Below, one piece after another: positions 1 to 5,045 of a DNA stretch of 5,045 bases; position 1 is the first letter of the stretch; each line of letters begins with the position of its first letter. Below the pieces are notes generated by a model. The model worked only from the letters and a program-made list of their open reading frames with translations, was not told the DNA's origin and searched no databases. The position numbers and the translations under genes were made by a program. The stretch is from Spongiibacteraceae bacterium (GTDB taxonomy: Bacteria > Pseudomonadota > Gammaproteobacteria > Pseudomonadales > PIVM01): NCBI GenBank assembly GCA_030618505.1, contig JAUXDF010000265.1:1-5045 (forward strand). Reading direction: 5' to 3'.

Positions 1-839
1 ATACGATAATTGCGAATCCATAAATCAGGGTCATCCGCATCCATCAACGCCAACAAATCCACCCTGGCACGATAAGCGACAATCTCCGGATCATCATAAA
101 GATCATCCAGATCATCCATGCCGTAAAACGATAGCAAGCGCTGCTCTATACCAAGATCTTCGGCTATCTTAAGTTTAACATGCACACTTTTCAGAATCTC
201 CGTCTCCCATTTCACCAAATCATAACTGCCCTGAGTTTCTATCGCCCCCACCGCCTGCACACGGGTTGATTCATCATCGATTAAATCATCCGTAGAACCA
301 TCATCGGCCATCTCATCACTCAAGCCCAACCACAAACTAGCACCGGCACCTGCCGATACGCCATAGAGAGCAATTTGTTCTTTATCGATATTCAGCTCCT
401 CTGCATGGTAGCGAATAAACTGTAAAGCACGCTTGGTATCATTCAGTGATTTGATAACGCCCTCATCGTCAATATCCTGCAGCAAACGATAATTGATGGA
501 CGCGTAGGCCATATTGGCAGCAAGTGTGTCGTGAATATGATCTGCCATTTCGCCATCATGAAAATCCGCTTTATCCCCGCCAGTAAATCCACCACCGTGG
601 ATATAAATAATTAGAGGTGTTGGGTCTTCAGAATCAGGCAGGAATATATCAAAAGCCTGCAGAGGGTCATCCCCATAGGCGATATCTGCAGAAAATTTCG
701 CGCCATCCTGCAGAGCCATTGTCGGCTCACTAAAGTTCAACTCAAGATCACGGTTTGGATTATTATTACTGCTACTGCCACTACAAGCAGCAATAAATAA
801 GGATAGGATAATCAGTACAAGCGGCTTCAAAAAAGGCAT
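1..839 (-). CDS. Lipoprotein-type alpha/beta-hydrolase (carboxylesterase), C-terminus cut by window edge
   Basis: Read by hand on the minus strand from the ATG at 839; 279 codons are open to the left edge with no stop. The N-terminus is a lipoprotein signal: one Lys (residue 5), a hydrophobic core over residues 6-18, and lipobox IAAC with Cys19. Ser20 follows, which by the Lol rule favours the outer membrane. A Ser/Asn-rich linker spans residues 20-29. The hydrolase fold shows the oxyanion-hole motif HGGGFTGGD at 81-89 and the nucleophile elbow GVSAG at 160-164, with Ser162 the catalytic serine. This order fits the carboxylesterase/hormone-sensitive-lipase group, which cleaves carboxylic esters. 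The substrate cannot be told. The catalytic His, and probably the last 60-110 residues, lie outside the window. The protein is strikingly acidic: 38 Asp in 279 residues by hand count. AGGA lies 8 nt before the chosen ATG, and the signal peptide starts cleanly there. It is transcribed away from the 767-residue gene. Confidence 0.93.
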   Translation of the reverse strand, partial: MPFLKPLVLIILSLFIAACSGSSSNNNPNRDLELNFSEPTMALQDGAKFSADIAYGDDPLQAFDIFLPDSEDPTPLIIYIHGGGFTGGDKADFHDGEMADHIHDTLAANMAYASINYRLLQDIDDEGVIKSLNDTKRALQFIRYHAEELNIDKEQIALYGVSAGAGASLWLGLSDEMADDGSTDDLIDDESTRVQAVGAIETQGSYDLVKWETEILKSVHVKLKIAEDLGIEQRLLSFYGMDDLDDLYDDPEIVAYRARVDLLALMDADDPDLWIRNYR

Positions 840-847
840 AAGGTAGA

Positions 848-851
848 TCCT
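848..851 (-). promoter_or_regulatory. Ribosome binding site of the esterase
   Basis: On the minus strand AGGA stands 8 nt before the ATG at 839-837. This supports that ATG over an in-frame TTG further upstream, and the signal peptide it gives is of normal length. Confidence 0.6.
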
Positions 852-883
852 GTTCTTATTCAAAGGCAGCAGAACTTATCAAA

Positions 884-950
884 CCTGAATTGAATACTTG
901 AAACCCGAACATCAAGCTATCTCGCCCAGGCCTCACAAAATCAATTCAGG
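884..950. repeat. Perfect 10-bp inverted repeat upstream of the esterase
   Basis: CCTGAATTGA at 884-893 is the exact reverse complement of TCAATTCAGG at 941-950, with 47 bases between. Inside the loop a second short pair, CTTGA at 897-901 and TCAAG at 912-916, could form a nested stem. Each arm contains an imperfect palindrome around AATT. The nearer arm begins 45 bases before the esterase start codon, so the pair lies in its leader or promoter. It could be paired operator half-sites, an mRNA structure, or chance. The arm centres are 57 bp apart, about 5.4 helical turns, which does not favour two sites on the same DNA face. Confidence 0.45.
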
Positions 951-955
951 CTGAT

Positions 956-1142
956 CTAAACATCCGCGCCTAAATCAAAGGGTAACGAGTAATCCTCAAG
1001 AAACCACCTCGCTAATATCGCTGATCATTCTCAGATCATCCAATGCATCATACCCGGGCAAATCAATGATTTCTACTAATGCACCGGCATCATTGTGCTC
1101 CTCACCCACTGCTGAACAAAATACAGTCAATAGCAGGCCCAC
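956..1142 (-). pseudogene. Possible small secreted-protein gene or frameshifted gene remnant
   Basis: On the minus strand a frame opens at GTG 1142-1140 and runs 48 codons to TGA at 998-996. It has a hydrophobic start (GLLLTVFCSAVG) followed by an acidic, ordinary-looking segment containing LPGYDALDDL. Near its end a different frame takes over: WFLEDYSLPFDLGADV, stopping at TAG 958-956. The second stretch also looks like real protein, so a frameshift in a decaying gene is possible. Upstream, the first frame is closed by two adjacent TAA codons (from 1169), and I see no good ribosome binding site at the GTG. I do not recognise the family. A real 48-residue gene, a remnant, or chance are all open; a remnant is slightly favoured. 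Confidence 0.22.
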
Positions 1143-1291
1143 CTGAAAAACTGAAATCCGGTTTTATTATTGTCTTCTCACTTCTAATATCGGCCATCGA
1201 ACACATATCCTGGTGAACCGCGCCACGGGAAAGCACCCCTTAACTTGTTGTTTATCTTCTAAAACCCCAAAAACTGCAAACATAGAGTTAT

Positions 1292-1320
1292 TTCAATAAT
1301 GCCCAATCAATGACTATAGT
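1292..1320 (+). promoter_or_regulatory. Weak sigma70-like promoter candidate for the 767-residue gene
   Basis: TATAGT at 1315-1320 matches the -10 consensus at five of six positions. TTCAAT at 1292-1297 matches the -35 box at only three of six, with a 17-bp spacer. The site lies in an AT-rich stretch about 37 bases before the start codon, a sensible distance for a short leader. AT-rich DNA produces such matches easily. Confidence 0.3.
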
Positions 1321-1344
1321 TATTATTAATATCAATTTGTGATT

Positions 1345-1350
1345 AAAGAG
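1345..1350 (+). promoter_or_regulatory. Weak ribosome binding site of the 767-residue gene
   Basis: AAAGAG ends 7 nt before the ATG at 1358. The match to the Shine-Dalgarno consensus is modest, but spacing is right. A TGA at 1340-1342 in the same frame rules out any ATG/GTG/TTG start just upstream, so the start is fixed at 1358 unless translation begins inside the gene. Confidence 0.45.
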
Positions 1351-1357
1351 CGTAGAA

Positions 1358-3661
1358 ATGGCCCGGAACAACAAACCACATGACGATCATGGTGAGCTAG
1401 AACTCAGTGACGAAATGGCAGAGCTGGAAGACCGTATCTCGCTCGAAGAAATTAACGCCCGACAGGCCAAAGAGCAAGAAGCTGAAACGCAAGGTGCCCT
1501 CTACACCGATGAGGAATTAAAACAACAGTTTGAACAAAGCCAAACTGACCTCAATACAACACCCTCCCCGGAGGCCCCCGGAGAAAAAAATCCTGACACA
1601 CTTAATGACAGTGATACAGCGCCGAAACAAACAGCAGATAACATGGCAACGCAGGAAATCAACAAGCCAGCCGCCACACCTGCACCGACAGTAAATACTA
1701 GCAGCAAGACAGCCATAAAAGCCGAATCAGCGGAAAGCAGCGTTAATCATGTCACTATGGACTTATCGGTATTTTTCGCTGATGCAAAAACAGCCGAAAA
1801 TCATAATGACACAACACCTACAGATATTGCCGAGAGTGGGCTAAACGACTCACCACCGGGCCAAAAAATCGACTGCGATGATTCGCTGGACAAACAGAAT
1901 TTTCAAACAAACCTAAAGCTGGCGATGGAAACAGAAATTGTCGCGCCAGTAAAAAACACCAAATTAACCATCGCTGAAAAAGCAAAAGCGCTGCTAAGTA
2001 AAAACAAAGAGCAGTTTAATGAATACTTTGGGCGCAGCCTGCCAGAGCGCGAACTGGATCTCGGCTTTATTTTCCCACCACAAAAAGCCAAAAAAGACCT
2101 GGAACCGATTGTAAGCACACGAGACATTAATAAGCTCTTCGCCATCAAAGGAACATCACTGAATGTAATATTCAAAAAAACAGAAGAAGATCTGGCTAAA
2201 CTGGTGAAATGCAAACTGTCGAAATCCCAACAACTGAGTTTGCTTGACAACTACTCACAATCACTTTTTGAAAAATTCAGCAGCGTTATCGCCCTCTATG
2301 AGAAGCGCCCTAGCACCAGTGACGACAAGCAAGTGGAGATGGCAGAACACGCATTAAATACAATTAAACATTTAATTACAGGCTACAAGCAAGTTTATGC
2401 AGAAATATACCAGTCCACCAATACCCTCTATGGGCCACAACGTGAAACAGCCAACACAGTAGCATTTCAATTACTTGAATTGATCGCCCTTGAACAACGA
2501 CTGACAAGCACACTACACACCCAAACACCCCAAGCTTCGGTCAAAACATTCAACACCCTGTTTCATGCCCTGGCAAGGTACGAGCCACAGACAATTGGCA
2601 AACAACAACACTCCGCTGCTCTGAACACACAGACCACTCTCGAAGAGTTATTTATTCGCTACCAGTGCGGTTTATTACTGGATCTGATGCACCTATCATC
2701 TTCTCAATACAAACTGCTTAACAACTACCTTCAGCTTAATATAAAAAGCGTACAACTATTGCCCTTGGATTATCTGCCCTCTAGCCCTGAGCCAACCTGG
2801 ATAATTCACCACGACAGTAGTGATGGCCCACGACTGCTAACGGAAATACTGCGTGCTCAAATCAGCAATAGTCATTTTTCACCCTTGTGCATTCGCTTTC
2901 AGTCATTTTTAAATCAGATTAAAAAAGATTACCAGGAGAGTTTAAACCTGCTTGAAAACGAACAGTCAACACACAGTTCAAACGTGTTTAAAACATCCAC
3001 CGTTGAGCAAACACTGACGCTATTAAGCACACTGAACAAACTGACCACAATGATCGAGACACAAACAGCCAGCCAAACTTACTCCCTCTACCAGGCGATA
3101 AAACTACGCGCCTATTCAGGTCTTAGTGATAGCAGCAGCTATTTTGAACACCTCTTTGCCAGTCAAAATATCAAAAGTGTACGCGACGAAGAAAACGAAT
3201 ATGAGTTGCCGACAAAACCCACTGCCAGTATAAGCCAATGGCAATGTGCTATGCAGGATGAAAATACCATCTACCTGCAGACAAAAGAGGCGGCAGCAAA
3301 ATTAGAAATGGATATTGGCGTACTGTTATTATTAGTGATCATCAACGATGAGAAAGAAGAAAAAATAATACCCGCACGCATCACTCGACTCGAGCGTGAA
3401 GGCCAGGGCAAGATTAAATTAATTCTGGAAAAGCTCGGCGATCAAAGCACCTGCATCTCTTTAGCTGATTCCCCCTGCGCCCTTCTTACCCTACACGGCG
3501 ACAAGCGATATCTATTGGCCGCTAATGGACTGCCACTCAGAGGCCAGCAGGCCATTGAAGGATTATTACCTGACGGTTCAAAAATAATGATTAACATGGT
3601 GGCGCTTAAGGCTGTCTCGAATAATTTCAGATCCTGGAATTATTTTAGCTCTCAATGTTAG
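1358..3661 (+). CDS. Uncharacterised 767-residue protein, possible C-terminal PilZ-like domain
   Basis: This is a complete reading frame from ATG to TAG. There is no signal peptide and no clear membrane segment, so it is probably cytoplasmic. Residues 1-60 are acidic and likely helical. Residues 60-190 are low-complexity, rich in Thr, Ala, Asn, Ser, Pro and Asp, and surely disordered. Residues 200-610 are mostly amphipathic helix, with a charged Lys/Glu segment at 200-290. Residues 624-765 look like beta-strands: a hydrophobic strand GVLLLLVII at 654-662, then PARITRLERE at 672-681, GKIKLILEKLG at 684-694, and an aromatic end FRSWNYF at 757-763. The helical middle plus this tail recalls large gammaproteobacterial proteins that end in a PilZ-like barrel, the c-di-GMP-binding fold. 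That link is from memory and weak: the canonical RxxxR and (D/N)xSxxG motifs are absent, so nucleotide binding is doubtful. It stands alone, divergent from the esterase and convergent with the repeat protein. The reading frame is secure; function is unknown. Confidence 0.93.
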   Translation: MARNNKPHDDHGELELSDEMAELEDRISLEEINARQAKEQEAETQGALYTDEELKQQFEQSQTDLNTTPSPEAPGEKNPDTLNDSDTAPKQTADNMATQEINKPAATPAPTVNTSSKTAIKAESAESSVNHVTMDLSVFFADAKTAENHNDTTPTDIAESGLNDSPPGQKIDCDDSLDKQNFQTNLKLAMETEIVAPVKNTKLTIAEKAKALLSKNKEQFNEYFGRSLPERELDLGFIFPPQKAKKDLEPIVSTRDINKLFAIKGTSLNVIFKKTEEDLAKLVKCKLSKSQQLSLLDNYSQSLFEKFSSVIALYEKRPSTSDDKQVEMAEHALNTIKHLITGYKQVYAEIYQSTNTLYGPQRETANTVAFQLLELIALEQRLTSTLHTQTPQASVKTFNTLFHALARYEPQTIGKQQHSAALNTQTTLEELFIRYQCGLLLDLMHLSSSQYKLLNNYLQLNIKSVQLLPLDYLPSSPEPTWIIHHDSSDGPRLLTEILRAQISNSHFSPLCIRFQSFLNQIKKDYQESLNLLENEQSTHSSNVFKTSTVEQTLTLLSTLNKLTTMIETQTASQTYSLYQAIKLRAYSGLSDSSSYFEHLFASQNIKSVRDEENEYELPTKPTASISQWQCAMQDENTIYLQTKEAAAKLEMDIGVLLLLVIINDEKEEKIIPARITRLEREGQGKIKLILEKLGDQSTCISLADSPCALLTLHGDKRYLLAANGLPLRGQQAIEGLLPDGSKIMINMVALKAVSNNFRSWNYFSSQC

Positions 3662-3723
3662 AGCCAACCGGCCTCATATACTGCTGTGATTTTTAATCAA
3701 CCCTGACAACTGAACCTTGAAGG

Positions 3724-3760
3724 TCATCTCCCCGCAGAGCAACAGCTGGCGGGAAGATGA
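3724..3760. terminator. Imperfect hairpin between convergent genes, possible bidirectional terminator
   Basis: TCATCT (3724-3729) pairs with AGATGA (3755-3760), and CCCGC (3731-3735) with GCGGG (3749-3753). One mismatched pair (C3730/A3754) separates the two stems, and an inner AGC/GCT stem closes a four-base loop. It sits 62 bases after the stop of the 767-residue gene and 35 bases past the stop of the convergent gene, where a shared terminator is expected. No T-run follows on either strand, so it is not a textbook intrinsic terminator. It could instead protect mRNA 3' ends or be a REP-like palindrome. Confidence 0.42.
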
Positions 3761-3769
3761 TTAGAAAAT

Positions 3770-3782
3770 GCTGCAATGCAGC
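3770..3782. repeat. Small palindrome, 5-bp stem with 3-base loop
   Basis: GCTGC (3770-3774) and GCAGC (3778-3782) flank the loop AAT. It lies 13 bases past the stop of the minus-strand repeat protein and could add to 3'-end structure of that transcript. It has no adjacent T-run and is short enough to be chance. Confidence 0.3.
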
Positions 3783-3795
3783 CAATTCCAGACGG

Positions 3796-5045
3796 TCACT
3801 CTGAGGGCAAAACAACTTTGAAAAGCCCCAACTGATCTTCACTGGAAGACTCAACAATCAACTTCCCCGCTTCATCACCAGTACCGTCTTTCAGTGACAG
3901 CACTTTCCAACGATAAATTTCTCCATCTTCCAATGCCTCACTCGCAGAACTGTCAAAGTTAAACTCAATGCTTAGTGTCTCTTTAGCAATAGAATCGTGG
4001 TTAATTGTATCAACGCCATCAAATCCACCCCAAATACTATTACCATCACTATCGAATACTTCAACCGCCCAATATTTGGTGCCTGGGTAGCTCTGCCATG
4101 TCAACGCTGGTACTAGTGTTGTGACCTCTACAGGTATAACCGGTTTAGCTTCATTCGTTGGTGAAGTGAGGGGAACAGAATCTGTTATTGAGAAATCTTT
4201 CACTTGATTGGACTCAGAAATAGTCACTTCGAGTGCAGCTGGAAATCCTCCATTTTTTATCACCCAATCTTGATCCATCACATAACCATCATTGTCGAAG
4301 GTTGCCCACGCAAGATATTCTCCGGGTGGCACACCCTGTAGTTGATAGCTGCCATCAGATTCTGAAACATTGCTCGTAGTGAGCCCGGGAATGGAGTCGA
4401 GAGTTTCCGGATGGAGCAAAGTAATATCGATCACGCCATTGGCACCCGCAAGAAACGTCACCGTACCAGAAAGTGATACATTGGTATTTTCTGACACTGC
4501 CAAATTCTTGCCTTCCAGAAAAGCATCACTTACTACAGATACAGCTATTTCGTCACTGAGGTAGCCAGCCTGATAGGCTGTTATCATATATTCGCCGGGC
4601 TCTACATTAAATAAAGTGTAATTACCATTGTCATCCGTAAGAGAAGAAGTTTCATAGCCAGTCATCTCATCAACAGCAACTACTAACATACCCCCAGCAT
4701 CAGCATTACCACTAATCTTGGCAGTGGCAGTAGCGCTATTATGTTGATCAAGTGCAACCTCTCGATCAACAGTGCCTGCATTTACTATTTCAAATGGTAC
4801 TGCACCAACCCCCCTGGAAGGAGATGACTGGAAGCTCTGAGCCGCAACTTTAATTGTGTATGTACCAGGAGACAAAGAATTTACATAACTACCACTGGCA
4901 TCCGTTGTGCCGCGAACGACAAAAGAAGAATTCTCATCGTAGACATCAATGCTCGCGCCTTCTATTGGCTCTGCAACAGAAGGATCGGTTGGCTCCGCAG
5001 CCACAACCAAAATAGAGAGATCACCCATAGGCGGGGCGGACGAAC
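3796..5045 (-). CDS. Carboxypeptidase-regulatory-like repeat protein with C-terminal Fn3-like domain, N-terminus cut by window edge
   Basis: The frame is open from the right edge to TGA at 3798-3796; the first full codon in the window is at 5043-5041. An ATG at 5028-5026 would give 410 residues, but no Shine-Dalgarno sequence precedes it, no stop separates it from the edge, and the codons before it read SSAPP, a linker-like run. The start therefore probably lies outside. Numbering from that Met, three beta-sandwich repeats carry a shared core of D-x-x-G-x-Y, then PG-x-Y, and mostly an aromatic/Gly turn: about 1-95 (SGSYVNSLSPGTY), 98-180 (NGNYTLFNVEPGEY) and 182-285 (DGSYQLQGVPPGEY). These match the carboxypeptidase-regulatory-like type. 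Residues 300-408 (LTWQSYPG, WAVEVFDSDG, YRWKVLS) look like a fibronectin-III-type fold. Such modules bind or space domains on exported proteins and carry no catalytic residues. The protein is acidic and Cys-free in view, consistent with secretion or a lipoprotein, though the export signal is not seen. Binding partner unknown. Confidence 0.92.
   Translation of the reverse strand, partial: SSAPPMGDLSILVVAAEPTDPSVAEPIEGASIDVYDENSSFVVRGTTDASGSYVNSLSPGTYTIKVAAQSFQSSPSRGVGAVPFEIVNAGTVDREVALDQHNSATATAKISGNADAGGMLVVAVDEMTGYETSSLTDDNGNYTLFNVEPGEYMITAYQAGYLSDEIAVSVVSDAFLEGKNLAVSENTNVSLSGTVTFLAGANGVIDITLLHPETLDSIPGLTTSNVSESDGSYQLQGVPPGEYLAWATFDNDGYVMDQDWVIKNGGFPAALEVTISESNQVKDFSITDSVPLTSPTNEAKPVIPVEVTTLVPALTWQSYPGTKYWAVEVFDSDGNSIWGGFDGVDTINHDSIAKETLSIEFNFDSSASEALEDGEIYRWKVLSLKDGTGDEAGKLIVESSSEDQLGLFKVVLPSE

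Larger units (their letters stand above)
840..1357. other. Divergent intergenic region
   Basis: This 518-base stretch separates the divergently transcribed esterase and the 767-residue gene, so both promoters should lie here. It holds the esterase ribosome binding site, an inverted repeat at 884-950, a possible small or decayed minus-strand reading frame at 956-1142, and an AT-rich stretch from about 1281 to 1345 with a weak promoter candidate facing right. I found no convincing esterase promoter. No reading frame over 50 codons with a credible start is present, and I see no tRNA or known RNA structure. Confidence 0.7.

Noticed and set aside
1143..1177. Short pairing AAAAC/GTTTT near 1147-1165 as a terminator or operator
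   Set aside because: Only a 5-bp AT-rich stem, expected by chance in this region.
1167..1283. Minus-strand ATG frame of 38 codons and an overlapping frame reading PWRGSPGYVFDGRY
   Set aside because: Neither has a good ribosome binding site or a family I recognise, and two overlapping frames cannot both be coding. I considered a transposase remnant but found no terminal repeats or target duplication.
1501..1716. Minus-strand open frame of 71 codons inside the 767-residue gene
   Set aside because: It is antisense to a well-supported gene, and its Val/Ser/Leu-rich translation is what the Thr/Ala/Asn-rich sense strand yields. No ribosome binding site or independent support.
1903..2250. Minus-strand open frame of 115 codons inside the 767-residue gene
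   Set aside because: Antisense shadow; its Ser/Phe/Leu-rich composition reflects the Lys/Glu codons of the opposite strand.
1358..3661. Assignment of the 767-residue protein to the DUF1631 family
   Set aside because: The overall size and disordered head fit, but I could not find the conserved segments I associate with that family, so no family name is given.
3662..3694. T-run at 3690-3694 after the 767-residue gene as an intrinsic terminator
   Set aside because: Upstream bases form only a short bulged stem (GAGCC with GGCCTC) that is not adjacent to the T-run.
4370..4564. Plus-strand open frame of 64 codons opposite the repeat protein
   Set aside because: The minus strand carries recognisable repeat domains through this stretch, so this frame is a shadow.
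1..5045. A hidden defence system, CRISPR array, toxin-antitoxin pair, RNA gene or intact mobile element
   Set aside because: No regularly spaced repeats, no tRNA-like cloverleaf, no transposase or nuclease motifs and no paired small genes were found on either strand.

Overview
The window looks like chromosomal DNA from a gammaproteobacterium, possibly marine. The moderate AT bias, an Asp-rich secreted lipoprotein esterase, and a large orphan protein whose layout resembles proteins I know mainly from that class all point there. The lineage is an inference from gene style. No rRNA, tRNA, plasmid or phage marker fixes it.

Layout. Positions 1-839 (minus strand) hold most of a lipoprotein-type alpha/beta-hydrolase (carboxylesterase), cut by the left edge so that its C-terminus is missing. 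Positions 840-1357 are a divergent intergenic region of 518 bases. It contains the esterase ribosome binding site, a perfect 10-bp inverted repeat, a short minus-strand stretch that may be a small or decayed gene, and a weak promoter candidate for the gene to the right. Positions 1358-3661 (plus strand) hold one complete 767-residue protein: a disordered acidic N-terminus, a helical middle, and a beta-rich C-terminal domain that may be a diverged PilZ-like barrel. Positions 3662-3795 separate this gene from its convergent neighbour and contain a strong imperfect hairpin and a smaller one. Positions 3796-5045 (minus strand) hold the C-terminal part of a modular beta-sandwich protein, with three carboxypeptidase-regulatory-like repeats followed by an Fn3-like domain. 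Its true start lies beyond the right edge.

The three genes do not form an operon. The first two diverge and the last two converge, and nothing ties them to one pathway. The esterase and the repeat protein are plausibly both exported or cell-surface proteins, while the 767-residue protein has no visible export signal and is probably cytoplasmic. I see no CRISPR array, RNA gene, intact insertion sequence, toxin-antitoxin pair or defence system. The parts least explained by known families are the 767-residue protein and the possible gene remnant at 956-1142.
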